NCBI RefSeq assembly: GCF_001425835.1
Contig: NZ_LMDP01000001.1
Coordinates: forward strand, 187,476-251,475
Source: Afipia sp. Root123D2
Lineage (GTDB): Bacteria; Pseudomonadota; Alphaproteobacteria; Rhizobiales; Xanthobacteraceae
Direction: 5' to 3'
Length of the DNA: 64,000 nt
Shown here in pieces: positions 17,354 to 26,336 of the stretch (its first letter is position 1; every line of letters starts with the position of its first letter). The notes under the pieces were generated by a model. That model had not been told where the DNA came from and searched no databases. It saw only the letters and a list, made by a program, of their open reading frames with translations. The translations under genes were made by a program, and so were the position numbers.

Positions 17354-18084
17354 ATGGAGCGAACGACCGTGCCACAGGTTCCTGCGCTCAGCCTTGATGC
17401 AAAGGGCGAGGCTCAATCGAAGGCCTTTTCGCGAGATGTGCAGATTCCACCGCTCGGTCTGGCGGGTACTTTGAAACATCCGGCCGGAGCTAGGGCTTTG
17501 GTTATCTTTGCCCATGGCAGCGGCTCGAGCCGTTTCAGTCCACGTAACGTTCAGGTTGCGGAAGCGCTGAATGATCGGTGTCGCAACTCTGTTGCTTGAC
17601 CTTCTTCTGCCCGAGGAAGAAAATGACCGGAAGAATATCTTCGACATCGAGCTTCTCGGCCGCCGCCTGATTCATGTTGTGCGCTGGATCGTTGAGGAAC
17701 CAGATGTGGTCGGCTTGCCCATTGGACTATTCGGAGCGAGCACGGGCGCCGCCGCCGTGCTGGTTGCGGCTGGTTCGCTCGGTAATCGCATTGGTGCTGT
17801 GGTTTCGCGCGGTGGGCGCCCGGATCTTGCCGGCGGCATACTGCCCCAGGTCAAGGCTCCGACCCTCCCTGATCGTGGGAGGTGCTGATTCCAGGTTGAT
17901 CGAACTCAATCAATCGGCATTGGAACTCCTGCGAGGAGAAACGCGTATCGAAATTATACCAGGTGCTACACATCTCTTCCCGGAGCCCGGCGCACTTGAG
18001 GCAGTCATCGTACTCGCAGCAGGATGGTTCGAACGCCATCTTGTCGTCGATCCAGCAAGCGTCAATCGAAGTGAGGGGCAATAA
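17354..18084 (+). pseudogene. Alpha/beta hydrolase (dienelactone-hydrolase-like), two frameshifts
   Basis: Three overlapping frames together encode one hydrolase of about 240 residues. Frame 1 gives VQIPPLGLAGTLKHPAGARALVIFAHGSGSSRFS, with the oxyanion FAHGSGSS loop, up to NVQVAEALND. Frame 2 continues VATLLLDLLLPEEE and has the nucleophile elbow GLFGASTGAAAVL (Ser in G-A-S-T-G). Frame 3 starts LLIVGGADSRLIELN after an extra C in a CCC run near 17865 and ends with the catalytic-His region GATHLFPEPGALEAV. The stop overlaps the next gene as TAATG. Hydrolases of this type are regularly paired with the phosphoribosyltransferase that follows. Confidence 0.75.
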
Positions 18085-18746
18085 TGACGTACCAGGACAG
18101 ATCGGATGCGGGCCAGAGACTAGCCAAAGCACTATCAGAATATAAGGGCCGCAATGTTGTCGTTCTGGCGCTGCCACGCGGCGGTGTCCCCGTCGCGGCT
18201 GAGGTCGCGGCGGCGCTTGATGCCTCTCTCGACCTGATCCTTGTTCGCAAGATCGGCGTGCCCGCCCAGCCGGAGCTTGCCATGGGAGCAGTAGTGGACG
18301 GCACCGCGCCGATCGTCGTTCGTAATGAGGAGGTGATTGAGCTTTCGGGTATTACATCGGATGAGTTCGACGCGGCGTGCAAAAAGGAGATCGAAGAGAT
18401 CGAACGCCGTCGCCAATTTTACATCGGAGAGCGCCACCGGGCGGAGATCACAGGACAGGTGGTGATCGTAGTCGATGACGGTATCGCAACCGGCGCAACG
18501 ACAAAGGCGGCATTGCAGGCGATCCGCAACCGGAAGCCGAAGGAACTGGTGCTCGCCGTTCCCGTCGCTCCGCCCGAGACAATTACGGAATTGCGCCAAG
18601 AAGTCGATGCATTGATCTGTTTGGAGACGCCCGAATTATTCGGAGCCGTTGGCTATTTCTATCGTGATTTCCGGCAGGTTAGCGATCAGGAAGTCGTGGC
18701 AATTCTGAAGCATTTTCCGGCCAGGCGAACAGCTTCGATTCCTTGA
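18084..18746 (+). CDS. Phosphoribosyltransferase-domain protein
   Basis: A 220-residue type I phosphoribosyltransferase. The PRPP loop is VVIVVDDGIATGATTKAAL (about residues 128-146), with two acidic residues followed by GIATGAT. The upstream PPi loop region is ALPRGGVPVAAEVAAAL and LVRKIGVPAQPELAMGAV. The C-terminus carries YFYRDFRQVSDQEV. The acceptor base is not known; in many genomes this domain is fused or coupled to the hydrolase seen upstream. Translation is coupled by TAATG, so the frameshifts in the upstream gene may lower its expression. Confidence 0.85.
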   Translation: MTYQDRSDAGQRLAKALSEYKGRNVVVLALPRGGVPVAAEVAAALDASLDLILVRKIGVPAQPELAMGAVVDGTAPIVVRNEEVIELSGITSDEFDAACKKEIEEIERRRQFYIGERHRAEITGQVVIVVDDGIATGATTKAALQAIRNRKPKELVLAVPVAPPETITELRQEVDALICLETPELFGAVGYFYRDFRQVSDQEVVAILKHFPARRTASIP

Positions 18747-18753
18747 ATTCGGG

Positions 18754-18767
18754 AAGATGGCCATCTT
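18754..18767. other. 14-bp perfect palindrome between convergent genes
   Basis: AAGATGGCCATCTT lies in the 36-bp gap between the convergent phosphoribosyltransferase and mgtA genes. It has no loop, so it is a weak terminator candidate at best. Confidence 0.3.
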
Positions 18768-18782
18768 ATTCGATAGGTATGG

Positions 18783-21356
18783 TCATCCGTGGTGCGATTG
18801 CAGCTTCCGCATGAACATTCGTCCGTAGAACAAAGTCTTGGCTCCTTCCGTCGCCACAATGTAGGCAAAAACGATCGCAACGGCGGTGACCATCTGCAGG
18901 CCAGATAGCGGCACAAAGCTAAAAACCGAGCTCAAGGGGCCGAGGAACGGAATCGCGAGTGTTCCGGCGGCGACGAGAAACGTTGCCCATAGTAGCAGGC
19001 GACTCGGCCTGCTGCGAAAAGCCGGTCTCTGCGTTCGCAGGATGAGCACGACAGCGAGTTCAGTCAGCAGCGAGACTATGAACCAAAACGTCTGAAACGT
19101 TGGTTGGTCGGCATGAAAAACAGCCAGCAGTACCGCGAATGTTACGAGATCGAAGACCGAGCTGATCAGTCCAAAGACGATCATGAAACGTCTGATGTCC
19201 CTGATGTTCCAGCGCTGAGGTAGACGCAGGCGGTCAGGATCGACATTGTCGCTCGAGATCGCGATCGACGGTATGTCGGAAAGGAAGTTGTTCAGCAGAA
19301 TCTGCTTGGCCGCCAGCGGCAGGAACGGAAGCAGCGGCGCGGCCATTGCCATACTCAGCATGTTTCCGAAGTTCGCGCTGGTGGTGATCGAGATATATTT
19401 GAGCGTGTTGGCGAATGTCCGGCGTCCGTCCTCCACGCCGCTGCGCAAACAATCTAGATCACGGCTCAGCAGGATGATGTCGGCGCTCTCGCGTGCGACA
19501 TCCACGGCGCCCTCGACCGAAATACCGACATCGGCTGCATGCAGGGCCGGCGCGTCGTTGATGCCGTCGCCGAGATATCCGACCGAGTGCCCGGTCTTCT
19601 GCAAGGCGCGGACGATCCGTTCTTTCTGTTGGGGATCGATTTCAACAAAAAGATCGGTGGATGGCGCGAGATGCCATAACGCCTCATCCCTGAGTTTACC
19701 TAAGGCTTCGCCGGTCAACATCGATTTCGGATTGAGACCGACAGCCCTGGCCAAATGTGCTGCCACGTGACGGTTGTCACCGCTAATCACCTTGATGCGA
19801 ATTCCGAGCTGGGCGAGATCGTGGATCGTGCGCCGAGCTTCCGCCTTGGGCGGGTCGAAGAAGATCAGAAAGCCGCGAAACGTCATGTCCCGCTCTTGTT
19901 CGCGCCCATAATGCGGCTCGGCCGCGACCCTGCGTGTGGCCACAGCCAGGACCCGGAACCCCTCGGTCCCCTTGGCTTCAAATACCGCATTCAGCTCAGT
20001 GCGCAATGCGGTCGTAAGGGGGATATCGACGGCATCGCGTTGGAATGAGGAGCAGATATCCAGCACATTGGAAAATGCTCCCTTGGTGATGATGAGATGC
20101 TGGACATGATTCCCGTCTTCCGCAACGACAATGGTCAGCCGACGTCGAACGAAGTCATAGGGAATCTCGTCGATCTTGGCGAACCCATGTGTCGTCAGGC
20201 CCCCAGCCCTGCCTGCGTTCACGATTGCCGCATCGAGCGGATTTTCAATGCCAGTCTCGAACGCCGCATTGAGGTAGGCAATCTTGCCGACTTCGTCCGA
20301 TGGCCGGTTGTCCGCGTCCAGCGTACCGTTAAGAACGATTGTGCCCTCGGTCAGCGTGCCGGTCTTGTCGGTGCACAGGATATCCATACTGCCGAGGTTT
20401 TCGATGGCTTCTAGGTGGCGGACGATGACGCCGCGCCGTCCCATCGCCCGTGCGCCTGCGGAGAGTGTTACACTGACAATCGCCGGCAACAACTCGGGCG
20501 ACAGGCCGACGGCGAGTGCGACGGCAAACAGGAGTGACTCGATCACCGGGCGACCGAGCAGCAGATTCACGGTCAGGACGAATAGGACAATGATAACCAT
20601 TGCGCGTATCAGAAGATATCCAAACTGACGCACGCCGCGCCCGAAATCCGTCTCCGGTTCGCGAGATTTAAGCCGTGCCACGATTGCGCCAAACGCGGTC
20701 CGCAGACCGGTTTCGACGGCAAGCACCTTCGCCGTGCCGCTTTGCACCGAAGCGCCGAGAAAGACTGCATTCGTCCGAGCCGAACCAGCTGCCTCCGGCT
20801 TTATGATTCCAGGCCTTTTCTCCACCGGGAACGACTCGCCTGTCATGCTCGCTTCGTTCACCAGGAAGTCTACAGCCTCCACTATGAGGCCGTCCGCCGG
20901 GATCAAATTTCCTGCCGACAGCAGAATAACATCGCCAGGCACGATTGTGCCGGCCGGCACGACCAGCTCGATGCCGTCCCGTATGACACGGCATGTCAGC
21001 GCCAAACGGTGTTTCAGTTCCTCGACCGCTGTCGATGCGCGATACTCCTGAAAAAAGCCGAGCAGGGTACTTCCGAGCACAATCGCAAGGATAATGGCCG
21101 AGTCCACCCACTGTTGCAGCACTAGCGAGATCGCGGCGGCAAAGATCAGAATGAGGACGAGGGGGCTCTCGAATTGTCGTAGAAACAAATGGAATGCGCT
21201 TAGATGCGACGATTCCTCAACAGTGTTGGGACCAACGGCGCGAAGCCTCGCGATGGCTTTCTCCGTCGAAAGGCCGCCCGGCCCCGATCCCAGCGCGGTC
21301 ATCAGCTCGTTGGCGCCCCGGTTCCAGTAGGGACCATCAATGTTTAAACCGTCCAT
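18783..21356 (-). CDS. mgtA: Magnesium-translocating P-type ATPase MgtA/MgtB
   Basis: An 857-residue P3B-type ATPase of the inner membrane for Mg2+ uptake. The phosphorylated Asp is Asp330 in CTDKTGTLTEG. The actuator-domain motif is NEASMTGESFPVEK (near 167-180) and the P-domain hinge is YLGDGINDAPALHAADVGIS. The M4 sequence LAVGLSPELLPAIV resembles the VGLTPE-LP of Mg2+ ATPases. About ten membrane segments are visible, two after residue 60, two near 245-290, and six at the C-terminus. No mgtC is adjacent. The nearest upstream FNR-like box is at 21840, before a broken small gene, and may also serve mgtA. Confidence 0.95.
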   Translation of the reverse strand: MDGLNIDGPYWNRGANELMTALGSGPGGLSTEKAIARLRAVGPNTVEESSHLSAFHLFLRQFESPLVLILIFAAAISLVLQQWVDSAIILAIVLGSTLLGFFQEYRASTAVEELKHRLALTCRVIRDGIELVVPAGTIVPGDVILLSAGNLIPADGLIVEAVDFLVNEASMTGESFPVEKRPGIIKPEAAGSARTNAVFLGASVQSGTAKVLAVETGLRTAFGAIVARLKSREPETDFGRGVRQFGYLLIRAMVIIVLFVLTVNLLLGRPVIESLLFAVALAVGLSPELLPAIVSVTLSAGARAMGRRGVIVRHLEAIENLGSMDILCTDKTGTLTEGTIVLNGTLDADNRPSDEVGKIAYLNAAFETGIENPLDAAIVNAGRAGGLTTHGFAKIDEIPYDFVRRRLTIVVAEDGNHVQHLIITKGAFSNVLDICSSFQRDAVDIPLTTALRTELNAVFEAKGTEGFRVLAVATRRVAAEPHYGREQERDMTFRGFLIFFDPPKAEARRTIHDLAQLGIRIKVISGDNRHVAAHLARAVGLNPKSMLTGEALGKLRDEALWHLAPSTDLFVEIDPQQKERIVRALQKTGHSVGYLGDGINDAPALHAADVGISVEGAVDVARESADIILLSRDLDCLRSGVEDGRRTFANTLKYISITTSANFGNMLSMAMAAPLLPFLPLAAKQILLNNFLSDIPSIAISSDNVDPDRLRLPQRWNIRDIRRFMIVFGLISSVFDLVTFAVLLAVFHADQPTFQTFWFIVSLLTELAVVLILRTQRPAFRSRPSRLLLWATFLVAAGTLAIPFLGPLSSVFSFVPLSGLQMVTAVAIVFAYIVATEGAKTLFYGRMFMRKLQSHHG

Positions 21357-21504
21357 TCACGATCTCGATCTCTAATTGAGCGTTCGTCGTCGACGCCCAG
21401 CAATTGCGGGCAGCGTCTGCCGCAGGGCAAATGCAGGGTGCGGAGTATCGATCGGACGTTGGCCCGAGCCGCGACGACAGAGATACCGCGGTGCCGGGAT
21501 AGCC

Positions 21505-21789
21505 TTAATAGGAATGATAATAGTACCGGGGACCGTAATACGGTCGGCCGTAGTAGGCCTTCCGCCACAGTAGTCATCTCAAGCAGCAATGGCCGCAGCC
21601 ATCGTTCCAAACCGCATGAGCCCTGTAGCATTTCCTCGCCGATGGTAGTGCCGGCGCCGACGCGCCGAACTGAAATCCGTAGCGCCACGCGAAGTTGCGG
21701 GTATCGAAAAAATCTCCTTTGCGACTGCCACCGGCACTGCAACCAAGAGCGGTTCGACGCCGTCAGGAGCGGCGTGTCAATATTTCCAC
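21505..21789 (-). pseudogene. Small Tyr/Gly-rich protein gene with two in-frame TGA codons
   Basis: One reading frame of 94 codons plus a stop, from a GTG at 21789 to TAA at 21505, is broken only by two TGA codons. It reads SRKGDFFDTRNFAWRYGFQFG in the middle and ends YYGRPYYGPRYYYHSY, a Tyr/Gly/Pro-rich tail like those of small exported proteins of rhizobia. AGGAAG lies just before the GTG. A perfect FNR/FixK box sits 57.5 bp upstream, the island's usual spacing, which supports a former gene. No signal peptide is evident. No family is recognised with confidence. Confidence 0.4.
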
Positions 21790-21839
21790 TCTTCCTGATT
21801 CACGATGATCCAAGTTACGAAGCGTACGGCCAACCCGGA

Positions 21840-21853
21840 TTGATGCAAATCAA
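21840..21853 (-). promoter_or_regulatory. Perfect FNR/FixK-type box between czcA-like and mgtA genes
   Basis: TTGAT-GCAA-ATCAA, identical to the box at 17169. It would drive minus-strand transcription through the broken small gene and possibly mgtA. Confidence 0.55.
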
Positions 21854-21891
21854 CAGAAGTGTGTCTGCGCCTCGTCGGTAGCTGCGTGGGA

Positions 21892-24800
21892 TCAGGTCGG
21901 GCGGTCGCGGCCAACCCATGCGTAAAGGGCGGGCAATACGAGGAGCGTGAGCAGCGTCGCGCTCATCAACCCGCCTATCACCACCGTCGCAATCGGCCTC
22001 TGGACCTCGGCTCCTGTCCCGGTTGCCAGCGCCATCGGGACGAAGCCTAGCGAGGCGACCAACGCGGTCATGCTGACCGGTCGCAAGCGTGTCAATGCGC
22101 CCTCGCGGATGGCGTCGAGCTTGCTATAGCCGCGATCTCTCAATTGCTTGATGAAAGTCAGCATCACCAAGCCGTTCAACACAGCGATCCCCGACAACGC
22201 GATAAAGCCCACGGCCGCCGAAATCGAAAAGGGCAGGCCACGGAGCCACAGCGCTAACACGCCGCCTGTGAGCGCCAGCGGCACCGCACTGAACACCAAC
22301 AACGCGTCGCGCGCCGAACCCAGTGCTCCCATCAGCAAGAGGAAGATCAAGACGAAGCACACCGGTACCACTATCGACAGCCGTTGCTGAGCCGCTATGA
22401 GGTTCTCAAACTGCCCACCCCACGTCACCCAATAACCGGCAGGAAGCTTGAGTTGCGAATCGATCTCCGCCCGCGCGTCATTTACGACCGAGGCGATGTC
22501 ACGATTGCGCACGTTGGCCGTCACCACCACGCGCCGTTTGCCGTTCTCGCGGCTGATCTGATTGGGGCCTTCGCTGAGAGTGAACGTCGCCAGTTGGTCA
22601 AGCGGGACCGTTAGCGCCACGCTGCCAGCAGCGCCCGGCAGCGAGACCGGCAGGCTTTTAAGACCTTCAAGATTATTGCGGGCAGCTTCAGGCAGCCGCA
22701 CCACGATCTCGAAATAGCGGTCCCCCTCGAACACCAGCCCGGCATTGCGGCCGCCGATAGCCGTGCTGATGACCTCCTGCACTTCGCTCAGGTTCAGGCC
22801 GCGCCGGGCGATTGCCGCTCTGTCGATTTCGATGTCCAAAACCGACAAGCCGCTGGCCTGTTCGATCTTTACGTCTGCGGCGCCGTGGGTGGCGCGCAGA
22901 ATTGCCGCTACGCGGTCGGCGGCCTGCAACAACGGCCCGAACTCATCGCCGAAGATCTTGACTGCGATGTCGCCCCGAACGCCAGCGAGCAACTCGTTGA
23001 AACGCATCTGGATCGGCTGTGTGAACTCGAAGTTGTTACCGGGCAGTTCGTGGACCCCATGTTCGATTTGCTCGACTAATTGCTCCTTCGTCTGTTTGGG
23101 GTCGGGCCATTGCGCCTGGGGTTTTAGGATGATGAAGGTATCCGATACATTCGGCGGCATTGGATCCGTGGCAATCTCGGCCGTACCGGTCTTTGAAAAC
23201 ACAAAAGCGACTTGGGGCAGCGCGCTGATTTTCCGTTCTATATCGAGCTGCATCGCCTGCGCCTGCATCAGACTTGTGCTCGGGATGCGTATCGCGTGCA
23301 TGGCAACGTTCTTTTCGTCGAGGGTCGGGATGAACTCCTGACCGAGGCGAAGGAAAATGAGCAGGGTGATGACAAGCAGCCCGGTGGCGCCGAGCAGCAC
23401 CGGCAGGGGACTCTTGATCGTGTACACGAGCAGGGGACGGTAGAGGGTCTTCAGCCGCCGCACGGCCGCGTTATCGCTTTCGCTGACGCGACCTGTGATG
23501 AAAATCGCAATCAGCGCCGGCACGAAGGTCAGCGACAGCACGAAGGCTGCCACCAGCGCCAGGATGACGGTCAGAGCCATCGGTTCAAACATCTTGCCTT
23601 CGATGCCGCCGAAGGCTAGCAGCGGCACGTAGACCAGGATGATGATGGCTTGGCCGTAGACGGTTGGCCCGATCATCTCTTCCGCGGCCGCTTGGACTGT
23701 CTTGAGCCGTTCAGCCGTTGAAAGCACGCGTCCCGCCGCCCGCTGCTTTTCGGCCAGCTGACGCAGCACGTTCTCTGTGATGATCACTGCGCCGTCGACG
23801 ATCAGTCCGAAATCGAGCGCGCCCAGGCTCATCAGATTGGCGCTTATCCGGACCTGCAGCATTCCGGCTGCTGTCATCAGCATGGCCAGTGGGATGACGA
23901 GTGCGGTAATGAGCGCGGCCCGGAAATTGCCGAGCATGGCAAACAGCACCAGGATCACCAGCAGCGCGCCTTCGGCGAGGTTGGTGCCGACGGTTTGAAC
24001 CGTCGCTTCGACGAGTTGGGTGCGGTTAAGCACAGTTTGAAGCTCGATACCGGCCGGCAAAGTCCGGCGAACCAGGTCAAGCTTGGCGTCGACTGCCTTG
24101 GCGACCTCGCGGCTATTGCTGCCGATCCGCATCAACGCTGTGCCGACCACCACCTCGCGGCCATTTTCGCTGGCGCTACCGGTTCGAATGTCGCCGCCAA
24201 TCTCGACCTGAGCGACGTCGCGGACGCGAACCGGCACGGCGCCGCGCGTACTGACCACGACCTCGCCGATGTCCGCAAGACTCGTTAGGCGTCCGCCTGT
24301 GCGCACGGCAATGCCTTCGCCGTTGCGCTCAATAAAGCTCGCGCCCCGGCTGGTGTTGTTCGCCTCGATTGCCTTGGTCACATCGGCGAAGGATAGACCG
24401 AAAGCTATCAGCTTCATCGGGTCAGGCAGTACTTGGTATTGCTTGACGTAGCCGCCAATCGAATCGACGCCGGCGACCCCCGGCACGCTTTTGATTTGGG
24501 GGCGCACAATCCAGTCCTGCACCGTGCGGAGATAAGCCGCTTGCTCGACTTTGGTTTTAAGTAGAGCGCCTTCCGGCGTGACGAAGTCCCCCGCCTTCAA
24601 GGCATCCGGTGTGAACGTCACGGTCCACATGTAGATTTCACCGAGACCGGTCGAGACCGGCCCCATCTTGGGTTCGACTCCGGGTGGCAATTGCGGGCGC
24701 AACTCCAGCAGTCGTTCGATCACCTGCTGCCGTGCAAAATAGATATCGGTGTCCTCGGCAAAGATCGCCGTTACCTGAGAAAAGCCATTGCGCGAGATCG

Positions 24801-25050
24801 AACGCGTGTCATCGAGCCCGGGAATGCCGGCCAGCGCCGTCTCAATCCGAAACGTTACCTGCTTTTCGATCTCGGCCGGCGACAATGCAAAGGCCGTGGT
24901 GTTGACCTGCACCTGCTTGTTGGTGATGTCGGGCACCGCGTCGATCGGCAGGTGGGTCAGCGACCAAGCCCCGAGTGCGATAAAGCCGATAGCGGTCAGC
25001 ACCACCAGCCAACGGTTCTGGATCGATAGCGCGAGAATGCGGCTAATCAT
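21892..25050 (-). CDS. czcA: Heavy-metal efflux RND pump, CzcA/CusA family
   Basis: A 1052-residue inner-membrane RND transporter. The proton-relay motif of heavy-metal members, DFGLIVDGAVIITEN, is present in TM4 (about residues 411-425). The start is MISRILALSIQNRWLVV, followed by PIDAVPDITNKQVQVNT, typical of CzcA/CnrA. Twelve membrane segments and two large periplasmic loops fit the family length. The D-F-G-x3-D-G-A-x4-E-N pattern favours divalent Co/Zn/Cd/Ni over monovalent Cu/Ag, though specificity is an inference. It follows its adaptor by 9 bp. No CzcC-type outer-membrane factor is in the window. Confidence 0.93.
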   Translation of the reverse strand: MISRILALSIQNRWLVVLTAIGFIALGAWSLTHLPIDAVPDITNKQVQVNTTAFALSPAEIEKQVTFRIETALAGIPGLDDTRSISRNGFSQVTAIFAEDTDIYFARQQVIERLLELRPQLPPGVEPKMGPVSTGLGEIYMWTVTFTPDALKAGDFVTPEGALLKTKVEQAAYLRTVQDWIVRPQIKSVPGVAGVDSIGGYVKQYQVLPDPMKLIAFGLSFADVTKAIEANNTSRGASFIERNGEGIAVRTGGRLTSLADIGEVVVSTRGAVPVRVRDVAQVEIGGDIRTGSASENGREVVVGTALMRIGSNSREVAKAVDAKLDLVRRTLPAGIELQTVLNRTQLVEATVQTVGTNLAEGALLVILVLFAMLGNFRAALITALVIPLAMLMTAAGMLQVRISANLMSLGALDFGLIVDGAVIITENVLRQLAEKQRAAGRVLSTAERLKTVQAAAEEMIGPTVYGQAIIILVYVPLLAFGGIEGKMFEPMALTVILALVAAFVLSLTFVPALIAIFITGRVSESDNAAVRRLKTLYRPLLVYTIKSPLPVLLGATGLLVITLLIFLRLGQEFIPTLDEKNVAMHAIRIPSTSLMQAQAMQLDIERKISALPQVAFVFSKTGTAEIATDPMPPNVSDTFIILKPQAQWPDPKQTKEQLVEQIEHGVHELPGNNFEFTQPIQMRFNELLAGVRGDIAVKIFGDEFGPLLQAADRVAAILRATHGAADVKIEQASGLSVLDIEIDRAAIARRGLNLSEVQEVISTAIGGRNAGLVFEGDRYFEIVVRLPEAARNNLEGLKSLPVSLPGAAGSVALTVPLDQLATFTLSEGPNQISRENGKRRVVVTANVRNRDIASVVNDARAEIDSQLKLPAGYWVTWGGQFENLIAAQQRLSIVVPVCFVLIFLLLMGALGSARDALLVFSAVPLALTGGVLALWLRGLPFSISAAVGFIALSGIAVLNGLVMLTFIKQLRDRGYSKLDAIREGALTRLRPVSMTALVASLGFVPMALATGTGAEVQRPIATVVIGGLMSATLLTLLVLPALYAWVGRDRPT

Positions 25051-25059
25051 GAACGCGCC

Positions 25060-26217
25060 TCAATGTTGATGTTCGGCTGCGGCCTTGCCGAGTTCAGCCT
25101 TGAGCGTGAATGTGTTCAGGGTGGCGACCTGCTCGCCGGCCGTCAGGCCCTTGCTGATCTCGGCGACGCGGGTATCGCGCTGGCCGAGGCCGACCTTGCG
25201 TGCTTCGAAGCCTTCCGCAGTGCGCACGAACACGACGGGCTCATCCTTGAGCCATTGGATGGCGGTGAGAGGCACGGCCAGCGCCGCAAGCGTTTCCCCG
25301 AGCGGAATCTCTGCGCTCACAAAGGCGCCTGGACGCCATTTGCCGGCCGCGTTATCTATCGAGGCTACGACGCGGGCCGAGCGTGTGTCCTTGTCAAGCA
25401 GCGGACTGACAAACATGATGGTCGCCGCCGAGGAAATGCTGCCGGCCGAGACCGTGATTTGCTGGCCTTCGCGAATGTTCGGCAACTCGGTTGGCGATAC
25501 AGCCAGATCGACCCATAGCTCAGCCAGATCGACAATGACGTAGAGTTCGCTTTCCTGCCCCTCGCGGCCGACCAGTGACCCGATTTCAACGCGACGTTCG
25601 GCCACACGACCGGCAATCGGCGCCCTCAGCTCTTGTAGACGCAAGGTCTCGACTGGTTGCTGAGGCAGCTCTTCGATTTGTTCGGCTGTCAGGCTCAGAG
25701 CAAAGAGCTTCTGCCGGGCGGTCTCGATTTTGACCCGAGCATCCTCGAAAGTCGTACGCGCTCGAAGAAAATCATTCTCACTGAGAATTTTGTTCTCGAA
25801 CAGCCTTTTGGAGCGGCTGAACAATGTCTGCTGCAGGTCAAACACGAGCCGCGCTGCAAGATACTCGCTCTTGGCATCGGCGACCTCGCGGCTTTCAATC
25901 ACGGCCACGACTTCTCCTGCCTTCACGTTGTCGCCAAGACGCTTGCGCAGTTCCACAATGGTGCCGAGCAAGCGCACCGCCACGCGGCCGATTCGATCGC
26001 CGCTCGGAGTAATTGATCCCGGCACGCGGATGCGCTTCTTCAGTTCGCTCTCGCGGACTTCGGCTACCGCAAATTTTCCGGCTTCAATTTGCGGCTCGGT
26101 CAGCCTGATCACCTCATCATGGTGTTCCATGCCAGTTGAAGGTTTGCCGGCATCGGCCATAGCTGGCAGGCAGAGGCCAAGCGTGAGTGCCGCAGCCGTA
26201 AAAAGCATTCTGATCAT
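25060..26217 (-). CDS. czcB: RND adaptor (CzcB-like membrane fusion protein)
   Basis: 385 residues from the ATG at 26217, which gives a clean signal peptide (MIRMLFTAAALTLGLCLPAMA); an upstream ATG at 26274 would add 19 basic residues. A GxMEHHDE stretch follows the signal and could bind metal. The lipoyl halves are RVAVRLLGTIVELRKRLGDNVKAGEVVAVIES and RAPIAGRVAERRVEIGSLVG, flanking a coiled coil (about 105-185). The barrel and membrane-proximal domains end in TLNTFTLKAELGKAAAEHQH. It pairs with the CzcA-like pump to span the periplasm. Confidence 0.9.
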   Translation of the reverse strand: MIRMLFTAAALTLGLCLPAMADAGKPSTGMEHHDEVIRLTEPQIEAGKFAVAEVRESELKKRIRVPGSITPSGDRIGRVAVRLLGTIVELRKRLGDNVKAGEVVAVIESREVADAKSEYLAARLVFDLQQTLFSRSKRLFENKILSENDFLRARTTFEDARVKIETARQKLFALSLTAEQIEELPQQPVETLRLQELRAPIAGRVAERRVEIGSLVGREGQESELYVIVDLAELWVDLAVSPTELPNIREGQQITVSAGSISSAATIMFVSPLLDKDTRSARVVASIDNAAGKWRPGAFVSAEIPLGETLAALAVPLTAIQWLKDEPVVFVRTAEGFEARKVGLGQRDTRVAEISKGLTAGEQVATLNTFTLKAELGKAAAEHQH

Positions 26218-26280
26218 TGTAATTATCCCGCGACGAGCTTTCGCAACTCGTGACTTCGCCAAACTTGAACGCATGCAGAC

Positions 26281-26306
26281 GCCCGGTTGCCCTCAGGGCA
26301 ACGGGC
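26281..26306 (-). other. Intercistronic hairpin before czcB
   Basis: GTTGCCC (26286-26292) and GGGCAAC (26296-26302) pair around TCA, and flanking GCCCG and GGGC extend the stem with one bulge. It lies between the small exported-protein gene and czcB, with no T run. It could attenuate or stabilise the czc transcript. Confidence 0.4.
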
Positions 26307-26336
26307 TGCAACGGCCCGCAGGGGCCGGGTGCGTGG

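Noticed and set aside
21505-21789. Selenocysteine read-through at two TGA codons
   Set aside because: No SECIS-like hairpin beside the codons and no Sec machinery in the window; mutation from TGG or CGA is simpler.
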